40,025 nucleotides of DNA from a virus. The position numbers and the translations under genes are program-made. The stretch spans positions 1 through 40,025 of IMG/VR virus record IMGVR_UViG_3300021960_000187; one strand, given 5' to 3'. The notes below the pieces were generated by a model. The model was given only the letters and a program-made list of their open reading frames with translations, did no database searches and was not told where the DNA came from. Positions 1-6,213 of this stretch are shown here, one piece after another; position 1 is the first letter of the stretch; every line of letters starts with the position of its first letter.

Positions 1-438
1 TTCCTTATTCATATAAAGAGGATATGGTACATCTTTTGAGGGAATAGGTGTCCACTCATAACCACCTGCTGCTTTGATTGCTTCATAATCAGCATCAAGT
101 TGTGCTCGCTTATCATAATACTCTGCTTCACGAAGATTATATTCACGACACTTCTCTTTATCCTCAGCAGCATCGCACATTGCGTTCAGTTCTTCTTCGG
201 TGTATTGAGAATCCCAACCATCATAGTTTTCTTCAAAATCAACAGGACGATTTCCCTTCAGGAGAGAAAGAACTTCAATATTCTTAGTCAAATACTTTTT
301 GTGATACTCAATATTCTCATCCACAGCATTTGTGATAGTTTCATAGATTTCTTGTGGTGTTACATCCTCACAGTCCAGTGCATCATGTAACCATTCTTCA
401 AGATGCTCAAGAGAATACTTTTTGTAGTCAAAGTCCAT
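1..438 (-). CDS. Hypothetical phage protein, 3' end off the window
   Basis: The frame is open from an ATG at 438 to the left edge, giving 146 residues with no stop, so the C-terminus is missing. It begins MDFDYKKYSLEHLEEWLHDA and is rich in Asp, Glu, Lys and Tyr, with charged helical stretches. There is no signal peptide, membrane segment or catalytic motif. The zinc-ribbon gene stops two bases upstream (TGATTATG), so it is the next gene in the same operon. I know similar acidic proteins in cyanophage genomes only as conserved hypotheticals; function unknown. Confidence 0.8.
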   Translation of the reverse strand, partial: MDFDYKKYSLEHLEEWLHDALDCEDVTPQEIYETITNAVDENIEYHKKYLTKNIEVLSLLKGNRPVDFEENYDGWDSQYTEEELNAMCDAAEDKEKCREYNLREAEYYDKRAQLDADYEAIKAAGGYEWTPIPSKDVPYPLYMNKE

Positions 439-440
439 AA

Positions 441-638
441 TCAATCTCTGGGTTTTGGTTTGTTGCACTCGTTGCAGTAGTACGAGAATCCATAACGAAA
501 GTATTTTACTACCTGGAAGTGGTTCTTGTCAAGTGGTTTCTCTTCACCACATTTACTACAAATCCTTTTTCCATTGCTTACGAACTCGTTTGAGTTCTTT
601 GAGTTCCATTTTAATGTTTTTGTAAGCAGTTTCAGCAC
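441..638 (-). CDS. Small zinc-ribbon protein, start uncertain
   Basis: The C-terminal half has two CxxC knuckles, CSKC at about residues 28-31 and CNEC at about 55-58, spaced as in small zinc ribbons, and Tyr/Phe-rich sequence between them. This is the only clear functional sign: probably a Zn-binding protein that could bind nucleic acid or protein. The only start upstream is a GTG at 638, deep inside the preceding gene in another frame. The first ~19 residues look non-conserved, and no ATG, GTG or TTG lies between there and the first knuckle. The real start may therefore be non-canonical, or the ORF may be reached by a +1 shift from the upstream gene. The zinc knuckles themselves are convincing. 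Confidence 0.65.
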   Translation of the reverse strand: MLKLLTKTLKWNSKNSNEFVSNGKRICSKCGEEKPLDKNHFQVVKYFRYGFSYYCNECNKPKPRD

Positions 639-732
639 TTAACTTACCTCCCATTTCAAGGGCAACGATGATATCAACTCTTGTGCTGAAATGAGAAAGT
701 GCTTTTTCAAATGTATCGAGGTTTTCATACAT
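556..732 (-). CDS. Hypothetical 58-residue helical protein
   Basis: It starts at ATG 732 (MYENLDTFEKALSHF). The longer in-frame TTG start at 741 is less likely, because the ATG overlaps the upstream TGA by only 8 bases. It is charged and helical, with a Lys/Glu/Arg-rich C-terminus (MELKELKRVRKQWKKDL) that could bind nucleic acid or form a coiled coil. The zinc-ribbon ORF overlaps its 3' third in the +1 frame. Function not recognised. Confidence 0.65.
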   Translation of the reverse strand: MYENLDTFEKALSHFSTRVDIIVALEMGGKLSAETAYKNIKMELKELKRVRKQWKKDL

Positions 733-955
733 TCTTTTCAATCCAGTTTTCTCCAGTCAGTATATCTATACGGACATCAACTGCATCAATAGAGTTCATT
801 ATCTCATAAAGAGTATTTGAGGTTTCAATATTTTCTTCTTCTAATCTTGCAATACGATTTTCAAGTTCAATAATCTTTGAATAAATGTCTGGTTCTTCGC
901 ATATCATTTCTTTTCTAGAAGGAGAAAAAAACCAAGTAACAAATGCTTTAATCAT
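725..955 (-). CDS. Hypothetical coiled-coil protein with hydrophobic N-terminus
   Basis: ATG 955 is fixed by an ATGA overlap with the upstream 45-residue gene. This gives 76 residues, where the longest ORF would need a TTG at 1036 that runs through that gene. Residues ~1-12 are hydrophobic (MIKAFVTWFF) and may anchor or insert in a membrane. Residues ~28-60 form a likely coiled coil (IIELENRIARLEEEN). Possibly a small membrane-associated oligomer; function unknown. Confidence 0.75.
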   Translation of the reverse strand: MIKAFVTWFFSPSRKEMICEEPDIYSKIIELENRIARLEEENIETSNTLYEIMNSIDAVDVRIDILTGENWIEKNV

Positions 956-1089
956 ATCAAACCAATTTCTTTTAAATACTGCTGATAGCGCATAAACGAT
1001 TGTAGACGAATAGGTATGCCTAAACTGTCGCAACAACGACAGTATGAGATAAACTCATACCAAGGAGATGTAGGATCTGTATCGCTCAC
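952..1089 (-). CDS. Tiny 45-residue protein with a CRCC motif
   Basis: Found by reading the gap. GTG 1089 overlaps the upstream stop as GTGA, and its TGA overlaps the next ATG as ATGA. The product reads VSDTDPTSPWYEFISYCRCC in its first 20 residues and ends YLKEIGLI. Two start-stop couplings with exactly matching frames support it as a real gene. The Cys cluster (C17, C19, C20) is notable, but no second pair makes a zinc finger. Function unknown. Confidence 0.75.
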   Translation of the reverse strand: MSDTDPTSPWYEFISYCRCCDSLGIPIRLQSFMRYQQYLKEIGLI

Positions 1090-1259
1090 AGAAATTGTCT
1101 CCAGAACTCTTCACCTTTTTGTAGTGCTAATATAACTGTAGTATGTTCTCTAGCGTGTCTGTCTAAATCTTGTGCATCAAAATAAATGTTAGATCTTTGA
1201 ACAGCACAACGGAACACATCAGCCCATAGTTGTTGATTAGGCGTTAGACGCAGTTTCAT
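1086..1259 (-). CDS. Hypothetical 57-residue protein
   Basis: Start chosen at ATG 1259 (MKLRLTPNQQLWADVF), which overlaps the upstream gene by 23 bases; the longer ORF to 1298 would overlap by 62. It has a Trp near each end and a central CAVQRSN segment, suggesting a compact helical fold. The stop forms a GTGA overlap with the 45-residue gene downstream. I recognise the type only as a conserved cyanophage hypothetical. Confidence 0.75.
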   Translation of the reverse strand: MKLRLTPNQQLWADVFRCAVQRSNIYFDAQDLDRHAREHTTVILALQKGEEFWRQFL

Positions 1260-1455
1260 TTTTGTTAAAACCAAACTTTGTTTTCTCTTCTTCTGCACGA
1301 AGTTTCTGCGCTAAACTACATACAGTTTCCATCACTTTAAGTGTGTCTTCTGTTGTAGCATTGGCAGGCATACGATTGCGTACAATATCAAACAGCGGAA
1401 AGAATTGTTCTGCTGCTTTTTGTACTTCGTCAGGAGTCAGTGGATTTGTATTCAT
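1237..1455 (-). CDS. Hypothetical 72-residue helical protein
   Basis: It starts at ATG 1455 (MNTNPLTPDEVQKAAEQFFP) and overlaps the upstream gene by 26 bases. It appears largely helical, with several Ala/Glu/Lys-rich turns and a charged C-terminus. It has no motif and no signal peptide. It sits in the run of coupled small genes; function unknown. Confidence 0.75.
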   Translation of the reverse strand: MNTNPLTPDEVQKAAEQFFPLFDIVRNRMPANATTEDTLKVMETVCSLAQKLRAEEEKTKFGFNKNETASNA

Positions 1456-1612
1456 TTGGTTTCTTCAAATCAGGGTGTGGTGCATAAAGTGGTCCTTCAT
1501 AGTTGCCAGCAAATTTAGAAGTATGAAGTTGTTTAAGTGCTTCTGTAACTTCTAGAGTTTCTTCCCAGGTCCAGACATCTCCAGTTTTTCCAATAAATGA
1601 TCGGGTTGTCAT
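1430..1612 (-). CDS. Hypothetical 60-residue protein
   Basis: ATG 1612 shares one base with the preceding TAA (TAATG), typical of translational coupling. The product begins MTTRSFIGKTGDVWTWEETL and contains an acidic helix, then a Pro-rich tail (YAPHPDLKKP). No known domain is recognised. Confidence 0.75.
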   Translation of the reverse strand: MTTRSFIGKTGDVWTWEETLEVTEALKQLHTSKFAGNYEGPLYAPHPDLKKPNEYKSTDS

Positions 1613-1824
1613 TAGAGTTTTCCTCCAACAGTTCCATCGTGTTTTACAATATTAGCATCATCCCACCCTTCTTGTCTACCTTTCAGGTAAAATCTTGTCC
1701 CACTAATACAAGATTCTTCTGTAAGTGCTGATACAAGACCTTTACCTTCTAGATCATAACTATCCCAAAGAAATTTTCCTTTTTGAACATAAAAACAATC
1801 ATCAATTATCTTCTTTTCTTCCAT
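1612..1824 (-). CDS. Hypothetical 70-residue protein
   Basis: Start chosen at ATG 1824 (MEEKKIIDDCFYVQKGKF) rather than the in-frame TTG at 1836. The ATG overlaps the preceding gene by 23 bases. The Tyr/Trp/Gly spacing suggests a small beta-rich fold. It ends in a one-base TAATG overlap with the next gene. Function not recognised. Confidence 0.75.
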   Translation of the reverse strand: MEEKKIIDDCFYVQKGKFLWDSYDLEGKGLVSALTEESCISGTRFYLKGRQEGWDDANIVKHDGTVGGKL

Positions 1825-1969
1825 TTTGCAGTACAAGTTGTCGTTCTATTTCGTATTTAACAGGGAGGAGATGTGAAGTAAAAAATGCTTCATAGTTATT
1901 CTTTCGCAGTAGATTAGAAATATTTTCTATCTGCTGCAGAGCAAGAATAAGATTAACTTTGGATGTCAT
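1802..1969 (-). CDS. Hypothetical 55-residue helical protein
   Basis: ATG 1969 (MTSKVNLILALQQIENISNL) overlaps the stop of the upstream 57-residue membrane gene as ATGA, which decides against the longer start at 1999. It is a predicted pair of helices with a Leu/Ile heptad-like pattern, ending RQLVLQNGRKEDN. Function unknown. Confidence 0.8.
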   Translation of the reverse strand: MTSKVNLILALQQIENISNLLRKNNYEAFFTSHLLPVKYEIERQLVLQNGRKEDN

Positions 1970-2139
1970 TGTTCCTTTACCACACAAGATGTAGTGCATT
2001 TAAGATCACCAGAACTACCAACAACGGTAGATGTATGCTCAGGTGTTTTTTCTGGTGTTAGATTGTAAGAAACTGTTGCAGAAACGAAAAACACAAGAGC
2101 AGGAATCGCAATATAATACAAATAAGTTTTACTGTTCAT
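1966..2139 (-). CDS. Small single-pass membrane or secreted protein, 57 residues
   Basis: Read from the gap. ATG 2139 overlaps the upstream TGA as ATGA, and its own TGA overlaps the next ATG the same way. It begins MNSKTYLYYIAIPALVFFVS: a short polar start, then one hydrophobic segment to about residue 24 that would serve as an anchor or uncleaved signal. A Thr/Ser-rich tail with two Cys (CTTSC) follows. Probably inner-membrane or periplasmic in the host; no function assigned. Confidence 0.8.
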   Translation of the reverse strand: MNSKTYLYYIAIPALVFFVSATVSYNLTPEKTPEHTSTVVGSSGDLKCTTSCVVKEQ

Positions 2140-2462
2140 TTTTTGGGTTTTTTAGTTCTTGTATTGCGAGTAGTGTTTCCCACGGAATCCACGCTGGATT
2201 TTCGTTTGCGAACTGCACCTGCACTTCCTTTACTTTTTGGTTTAGGCTTTTGCTCCACACTTCTCTTACGTTTTTTACTTGGTTCAACGGGTTCTCCATC
2301 ACGATAATCAATCTTAATAGTTCTCTTATCTAGTTTATACCTTTCTAGGTATTTGTCAAGGTGTTCCTGGCACTCAAACCAGCAGATTGTAGAGTTCTTT
2401 TTTTCACCAAACTCCAATCTAAACCCAAACTTTTCATAGGGGAATAGTTCTGTGCTAATCAT
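2136..2462 (-). CDS. Hypothetical protein with a basic, Lys/Arg-rich tail
   Basis: 108 residues in two parts. Residues 1-55 look like a compact alpha/beta domain with aromatic residues. Residues 58-108 are low complexity and strongly basic, dominated by Lys, Arg, Ser, Pro and Thr, with KKRKR and KPKPKSKG. Such tails usually bind nucleic acid or acidic partners; that is inference. It is coupled on both sides by ATGA overlaps. Confidence 0.8.
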   Translation of the reverse strand: MISTELFPYEKFGFRLEFGEKKNSTICWFECQEHLDKYLERYKLDKRTIKIDYRDGEPVEPSKKRKRSVEQKPKPKSKGSAGAVRKRKSSVDSVGNTTRNTRTKKPKK

Positions 2463-2851
2463 CTGGTGATATGTTCGTACTCAACCACTTTACCATACTT
2501 GAAGTGAATTCTACAACGGGGCCAATCATCATAGTGTCCATCCCAATTTGATGGATAAATCTCCACATATTTGGTGATTGGATGAACATGATATTTTCCA
2601 TGAACTCCTGTAGGAATCCATTCATAATTTAAGAAAAAATGTTTATCATTATATCTTGGATCATCCTTCTCAATAATCTCAAACGTATTAGTTCCAGTAT
2701 AATCACCAACCCACAAGTAACCAGCAGGATCTATCCAGAAGTGTGACATCGTGCCACTATATCCTTCTTCAATATCTTTGGTTTGACACTCTACATTTGT
2801 GAAGTTTTCTCCAAGATTATATGAAGAACGAACATAATCAAACATCCCCAT
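2459..2851 (-). CDS. Conserved cyanophage hypothetical protein, 130 residues
   Basis: It begins MGMFDYVRSSYNLGENF and is rich in Tyr, Trp, His and Asp, with many short beta-prone stretches; it looks like a small soluble beta protein. A purine-rich GAGGAGA lies ahead of ATG 2851. The alternative ATG at 2845 would remove only MG. I associate the MFDYVRS start with conserved hypotheticals in cyanomyoviruses; role unknown. Confidence 0.85.
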   Translation of the reverse strand: MGMFDYVRSSYNLGENFTNVECQTKDIEEGYSGTMSHFWIDPAGYLWVGDYTGTNTFEIIEKDDPRYNDKHFFLNYEWIPTGVHGKYHVHPITKYVEIYPSNWDGHYDDWPRCRIHFKYGKVVEYEHITR

Positions 2852-3176
2852 CTTCTTTCTCCTCTACCAAATCACCAACAAGATTATCTATCTCATCAAA
2901 CATCTCTTGAGTAAATGGAACTGTCTCTACTTTACCACTCTCAATATCATCTACCATTTGCTGAAGATGTTCAAGAAACTCTTTTGGTAGTGTGTCATCA
3001 ATATTCAAGGAAGACCAGAACCATTCATAACACTCTTCATATGGGTCATCATACCACATTAGAGCATAATCTTTGTAGTTCCCAGTTACTAAATCTCTCC
3101 AGATACGAAAATTACCTCCAATGGTTTGGAACCATGAAGGAATCAAATGTGTGAAGATGTATTGAGTCCAAGTCAT
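2838..3176 (-). CDS. Hypothetical acidic protein, 112 residues
   Basis: The N-terminal ~40 residues are aromatic-rich (MTWTQYIFTHLIPSWFQTIG), though too interrupted for a clear membrane helix. The C-terminal third is strongly acidic and helical (Asp/Glu-rich, ending EEKEDGDV). It is coupled to both neighbours: a 14-base overlap downstream and an ATGA link to the next ORF's start region. Unrecognised. Confidence 0.8.
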   Translation of the reverse strand: MTWTQYIFTHLIPSWFQTIGGNFRIWRDLVTGNYKDYALMWYDDPYEECYEWFWSSLNIDDTLPKEFLEHLQQMVDDIESGKVETVPFTQEMFDEIDNLVGDLVEEKEDGDV

Positions 3177-3349
3177 TTTAGATATCGCGGTTTTTCAGTA
3201 TCAAACTGATAGAACTTCACATCTTTCATATCAAGACACATTCTCACAGTTTCGTGCTCTCTATGTTCTCTATCTGTTCCTTTATATATCCCTCTGCGTT
3301 GATAAGCACAGCACCAGACATTATAGTAGATTTTAGATTTCTCGTTCAT
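3173..3349 (-). CDS. Hypothetical 58-residue protein
   Basis: ATG 3349 (MNEKSKIYYNVWCCAYQRRG) is preferred over ATG 3391 because it overlaps the upstream gene by 17 bases rather than 59. The other start would give 72 residues. It has a Cys-Cys pair, a cluster of Arg/His/Glu and no membrane segment. Its stop overlaps the next gene's ATG as ATGA. Unknown function. Confidence 0.75.
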   Translation of the reverse strand: MNEKSKIYYNVWCCAYQRRGIYKGTDREHREHETVRMCLDMKDVKFYQFDTEKPRYLK

Positions 3350-3584
3350 TAGGACAATATAGGAAGTATTTGTATTCAGCAAGAGATCCATAGTGCCACT
3401 GAATTATATCACATTCTTTGTATGTACCAACTACTTTGGTGGACTGTGATTTATCTGTCTCGGTATTACTACCTGATGCCCAGACGATATAGGAAAGTAC
3501 TAAACAAAGACCGATAAAAATAATACTAGCACCACCAAATCCACGCAGAAACTCTTTCAGAAATTGTTTATCGTCTTGTGTCAT
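3333..3584 (-). CDS. Single-pass membrane protein, 83 residues
   Basis: ATG 3584 (MTQDDKQFLKEFLRGFGGAS) overlaps the upstream TGA as ATGA; the TTG at 3596 is less likely. One hydrophobic helix spans about residues 21-38 (IIFIGLCLVLSYIVWA). A Ser/Thr-rich linker and a small aromatic C-terminal domain with two Cys follow. Probably anchored in the host membrane; function unknown. Confidence 0.8.
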   Translation of the reverse strand: MTQDDKQFLKEFLRGFGGASIIFIGLCLVLSYIVWASGSNTETDKSQSTKVVGTYKECDIIQWHYGSLAEYKYFLYCPNEREI

Positions 3585-3928
3585 TGTTCCTCCCAAGGTG
3601 CGGGTTTAGATATAATTTGTTTTAATCGCTCTACTACTTCGGGATCTGGTGGTTTATTGATTGCTTCTATAAGAGCATCATATGCTTCTTGTGAAACATA
3701 AATGACTGGTGGTTTCTGGTCCAACCTTAACTTTCTTTCAGGAGAAATAGTGGGATTAAAAGCATCATCATATGGGTAGATATATTCCATATACCAACCT
3801 AATGATAGTCCCTCCCAAAATTCCTGGTATCCCCAAGTATCACCATCATTATAACAATCAAGACAGTTCCAGAAGTTACGGAATCCATCAAGGAAAAGTT
3901 CAAGTTTTGTTGGATTCTCAAACCTCAC
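3581..3928 (-). CDS. Hypothetical protein with antitoxin-like C-terminus
   Basis: GTG 3928 is supported by a GTGA overlap with the upstream gene. Residues 1-70 are aromatic and acidic. Residues 76-115 (SQEAYDALIEAINKPPDPE, then a KPAPWEE ending) resemble the C-terminal toxin-binding segment seen in DUF1778/TacA-type antitoxins and in some phage proteins. No acetyltransferase or other toxin lies beside it, so a toxin-antitoxin role is not supported. It may be a protein-binding tail. Confidence 0.75.
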   Translation of the reverse strand: MRFENPTKLELFLDGFRNFWNCLDCYNDGDTWGYQEFWEGLSLGWYMEYIYPYDDAFNPTISPERKLRLDQKPPVIYVSQEAYDALIEAINKPPDPEVVERLKQIISKPAPWEEQ

Positions 3929-4083
3929 GGCAACTCCTCCTCCAAATAACGCAATCGTCTTTCAATCTGTTCAATATCATCATCGTGTCGTTCTACAATC
4001 TTTTCAAGTTCAGATTGAGCACGATGTAACCAGGTTTTGCGGTCTTGTTTCTCAAACCACCAAGATGTTTTAGTTTCAAACAT
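3925..4083 (-). CDS. Hypothetical 52-residue coiled-coil protein
   Basis: Read from the gap between two larger genes. It starts at ATG 4083 (MFETKTSWWFEKQDRKTWLH) and ends at a TGA that overlaps the next GTG as GTGA. It is highly charged and helical, with a heptad-like C-terminus (IEQIERRLRYLEEELP), a likely coiled-coil dimer. Role unknown. Confidence 0.75.
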   Translation of the reverse strand: MFETKTSWWFEKQDRKTWLHRAQSELEKIVERHDDDIEQIERRLRYLEEELP

Positions 4084-4089
4084 TTTTAA

Positions 4090-4275
4090 TCACGCGGTTT
4101 CATCACTCCAATAATAACGCAGTTTATCACCATCCGCAGAAATATTCAAGTGATAGATTTTACCATCATCACCGTAAACACCAATCCAGAGTGTCCTTTC
4201 ATTCATACTTTCAAGATGAAACATTTGAATGTCTTGAAGTACGATTTCGTCTGGGTTTTCAGTAAATCTACTCAT
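4090..4275 (-). CDS. Hypothetical 61-residue beta protein
   Basis: It begins MSRFTENPDEIVLQDIQMFH. The alternating hydrophobic and polar residues and Gly-Asp turns (GVYGDDGKIYHL) suggest a small antiparallel sheet. The ATG overlaps the upstream stop as ATGA. Function not recognised. Confidence 0.75.
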   Translation of the reverse strand: MSRFTENPDEIVLQDIQMFHLESMNERTLWIGVYGDDGKIYHLNISADGDKLRYYWSDETA

Positions 4276-4574
4276 CGCAGTTTCTCTTGAAGTTGTTCTG
4301 CTGTATAAGTATCTCCATTATAATCGTAATATTTTTTTTCTGGTATCATTTCACAAATATAAGTTTTTCCAGAAACTTGTGGAAACTCATCCTTTACTTT
4401 TTCTTGGACATAGTTAATATCCCCAACATAGGGAGGGGAAAAAATAACATCATTCCAATAACCCTTATGTTGGTCCAAGAACTTTACACTTTCTTTCACC
4501 AAACTTGTATCGGATTTAGTAGATACAAGTTTGATATTAAAAAAAGCAAGTAGTTTATTAATTAGATTGGTCAT
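4272..4574 (-). CDS. Hypothetical 100-residue protein
   Basis: The N-terminus is amphipathic/hydrophobic (MTNLINKLLAFFNIKLV). The rest is soluble, with a Tyr-rich C-terminal part containing YDYNGDTYTAEQLQEKL. ATGA overlaps occur at both ends. There is no motif that gives a function. Confidence 0.75.
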   Translation of the reverse strand: MTNLINKLLAFFNIKLVSTKSDTSLVKESVKFLDQHKGYWNDVIFSPPYVGDINYVQEKVKDEFPQVSGKTYICEMIPEKKYYDYNGDTYTAEQLQEKLR

Positions 4575-4720
4575 TCTGCCTCCGTATAAGCATCCTGAAC
4601 CATCTCTGCGATTTCCATTACTTCTGTTTTCATTTCGGCAGGTGCGGTCTTTGCGATCTCATCATAGAACAGAGTAAGGGCAGTCGTCAATAGAACCAGT
4701 TGGCGTTTTGTGAAGTTCAT
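4571..4720 (-). CDS. Hypothetical 49-residue helical protein
   Basis: Read from a gap. ATG 4720 (MNFTKRQLVLLTTALTLFYD) overlaps the upstream TGA, and its own TGA overlaps the next ATG. It contains two amphipathic helices and Met/Glu-rich sequence. The double coupling supports it as a gene; function unknown. Confidence 0.75.
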   Translation of the reverse strand: MNFTKRQLVLLTTALTLFYDEIAKTAPAEMKTEVMEIAEMVQDAYTEAE

Positions 4721-4887
4721 TCTATCACATCCTCAAAGAAAATTGTATGATATTCACCTTCTACTTCTTCAAAGGTAAAGTTTTCGTGCCAAGCATAAGG
4801 TAACATTTCTTTCACTGTAAAGATTTGATTTGGTTCAAACTTATCTTTATATGGACCAAAACCAGTATATCTGACTTTGTATGTCAC
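4717..4887 (-). CDS. Hypothetical 56-residue beta-rich protein
   Basis: Read from a gap. GTG 4887 overlaps the preceding TGA as GTGA, and its TGA overlaps the next ATG as ATGA. The N-terminus is VTYKVRYTGFGPYKDKFEPN. Alternating aromatic and charged residues suggest an SH3-like or OB-like small barrel, but no family is recognised. Confidence 0.75.
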   Translation of the reverse strand: MTYKVRYTGFGPYKDKFEPNQIFTVKEMLPYAWHENFTFEEVEGEYHTIFFEDVIE

Positions 4888-5048
4888 TTCAATCTTTCCA
4901 ATACATTACGAATATGAGATACTGAAAGATAAAACTCTCTGGTGTTTTGTCCTCCCAATACAATCGCATCAAGTTCTATAAGGGCTTCATTGATGAGTTC
5001 TCTGCGTTCTGCTTCTTCAAACATCGCATCAGGGTATGGTTCAGTCAT
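4884..5048 (-). CDS. Hypothetical 54-residue helical protein
   Basis: ATG 5048 (MTEPYPDAMFEEAERRELIN) overlaps the upstream stop by 8 bases; the upstream TTG at 5072 would overlap by 32. It is acidic and largely helical, ending SHIRNVLERLK. Unknown function. Confidence 0.75.
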   Translation of the reverse strand: MTEPYPDAMFEEAERRELINEALIELDAIVLGGQNTREFYLSVSHIRNVLERLK

Positions 5049-5313
5049 TTTTATTCTTGGAATTGATAGCAATGTTATGAAATGCGTCTAATAGATCAGA
5101 ACCAATATTTGATGCTAAACCACTTTCAGGATGTGTCCAAGGTTGTGTATCCCGTTCAAGTGCTTCTACCCTTGCTTTGAGTTCAGCATTTTCTACATAC
5201 AAATCCTCCAAGATACTTGCGAGGTTGTAGTAGTTGATTTTACCTGTGATGTGGTTATCTGCTGTTGAGATTTCATCAAAGATTTGTTTCCATTTGAGTG
5301 ATAGTTCAGTCAT
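5041..5313 (-). CDS. Hypothetical 90-residue coiled-coil protein
   Basis: It starts MTELSLKWKQIFDEISTADN. A heptad-like stretch around residues 35-54 (LEDLYVENAELKARVEALER) is a probable coiled coil. A Trp/His/Pro-containing segment and a helical tail follow. It overlaps both neighbours by 8 bases, with the same ATGACTGA junction at each end. Function unknown. Confidence 0.8.
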   Translation of the reverse strand: MTELSLKWKQIFDEISTADNHITGKINYYNLASILEDLYVENAELKARVEALERDTQPWTHPESGLASNIGSDLLDAFHNIAINSKNKND

Positions 5314-5512
5314 TAGTTTTATAGATTGGTGTTACAGAGATGATAGTATATTGTCCTCGTGCTTCAAGAAAGTGAGCGCCAGCAAGTGCCATTCTCATTG
5401 TTTCATGTTTTTGTGTGCGGAACTCGTTTGGGTCTGCTCTATCGTATTTGTAGGCAACTTGGTAATAATCTACAGTTGATGGATTGAAATTCTTGAGTTC
5501 GTCTTTAGTCAT
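5306..5512 (-). CDS. Hypothetical 68-residue protein
   Basis: Start taken at ATG 5512, sharing a base with the upstream TGA (TGATG). A GTG one codon earlier (5515) would make a GTGA overlap and is almost equally good. It has a mixed alpha/beta look, with YYQVAYKYDRADPNEFRTQK and a central helix (MRMALAGAHFLEA). No family is recognised. Confidence 0.75.
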   Translation of the reverse strand: MTKDELKNFNPSTVDYYQVAYKYDRADPNEFRTQKHETMRMALAGAHFLEARGQYTIISVTPIYKTND

Positions 5513-5697
5513 CACGATTTCCTCTCAATAGTTCTTTCAAGTTGTGCTTCTTCTTCTTCAAGTTCTTTCAGCAACTCTTGATATTCATTCACCCAGTGTT
5601 GAGAAGCAGCATCTTTGATAGTGTAAATGAAGTACTCAACAGCATCAATCAACATTCTGGTTTTTTGGAGTTTGTGCTGGTGTCTCATTTCAGTCAT
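5512..5697 (-). CDS. Hypothetical 61-residue coiled-coil protein
   Basis: ATG 5697 overlaps the upstream TGA as ATGA. The N-terminus is MTEMRHQHKLQKTRMLIDAV. The C-terminal half is a strongly acidic coiled coil (ELLKELEEEEAQLERTIERK). Probably an oligomerising small protein; role unknown. Confidence 0.75.
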   Translation of the reverse strand: MTEMRHQHKLQKTRMLIDAVEYFIYTIKDAASQHWVNEYQELLKELEEEEAQLERTIERKS

Positions 5698-5954
5698 CGT
5701 CCGTATGCTTTAAGGTTACGGGGTCGTGTCTGAATTATATCACACCTAATCTGAAACCACTTCCAACGAAATGAAAATCCACACAAAGACCTGCTACCAA
5801 AACTAATCAGTAACAATGGGAAGATTTCAGTGGCAGGGTAATCATCCCATTGGACACCAATATCACATAGAGCAAACTTTGGGTAGTATGTGAGTAGTTG
5901 GAAATACCACTCGTGCCCAAAGTCTTCATAGTGTGCATAATCAAAGAGTTTCAT
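5694..5954 (-). CDS. Hypothetical protein, paralogue of the next gene upstream
   Basis: Start chosen at ATG 5954 (MKLFDYAHYEDFGHEWYFQL), giving 86 residues with a 14-base overlap; the ORF to 6056 would overlap by 116 bases. It aligns along most of its length with the upstream gene: MKL start, a short acidic stretch ending in Gly-x-Glu, then YF.LLT, a central Tyr/Trp-rich part, and a Phe-rich strand before Arg/Trp. The two look like a tandem duplication. There is no catalytic motif; aromatic-rich beta protein of unknown function. Confidence 0.75.
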   Translation of the reverse strand: MKLFDYAHYEDFGHEWYFQLLTYYPKFALCDIGVQWDDYPATEIFPLLLISFGSRSLCGFSFRWKWFQIRCDIIQTRPRNLKAYGR

Positions 5955-6213
5955 CTTTCTGAACATAAAACAACTCATCGCGCCAGTTACGACCAGCAAT
6001 ATCAAAAGTAAAACCAACTCTTCCAATGGAGAATAGAACTGATAGTAACCTACCATAACCCATACTCATCTGAAAATAAGGCCATTCAATCCAGTTACCA
6101 TACTCACCATAATCAACCGCAAATTGAAGAAGTGAGTATCGTTTTGTGGTAAGAAGAGTGAAATATACTTCGGTTCCGTAATCGTCTCTTACACCAAACT
6201 GAATCAGTTTCAT
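5941..6213 (-). CDS. Hypothetical protein, paralogue of the next gene downstream
   Basis: 90 residues beginning MKLIQFGVRDDYGTEVYFTL. ATG 6213 overlaps the upstream stop as ATGA. It matches its downstream neighbour in start, spacing of aromatic residues and the YF.LLT segment, but the pair has diverged strongly. Probably a small soluble beta protein; function unknown. Confidence 0.8.
   Translation of the reverse strand: MKLIQFGVRDDYGTEVYFTLLTTKRYSLLQFAVDYGEYGNWIEWPYFQMSMGYGRLLSVLFSIGRVGFTFDIAGRNWRDELFYVQKDETL

Noticed and set aside
100-390. Plus-strand ORFs at the left edge
   Set aside because: They lie opposite the open minus-strand gene 438-1, which has normal composition and coupling; the plus frames read as random hydrophobic sequence.
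725-1036. TTG start at 1036 for the coiled-coil gene
   Set aside because: It would run through the 45-residue gene 952-1089, whose ATGA junction fixes the start at 955.
5694-6056. Longer start of the 5694 gene giving a membrane-like N-terminus
   Set aside because: The extra 34 residues are the out-of-frame shadow of the paralogous gene 5941-6213; ATG 5954 gives similar lengths and aligned starts for the pair.
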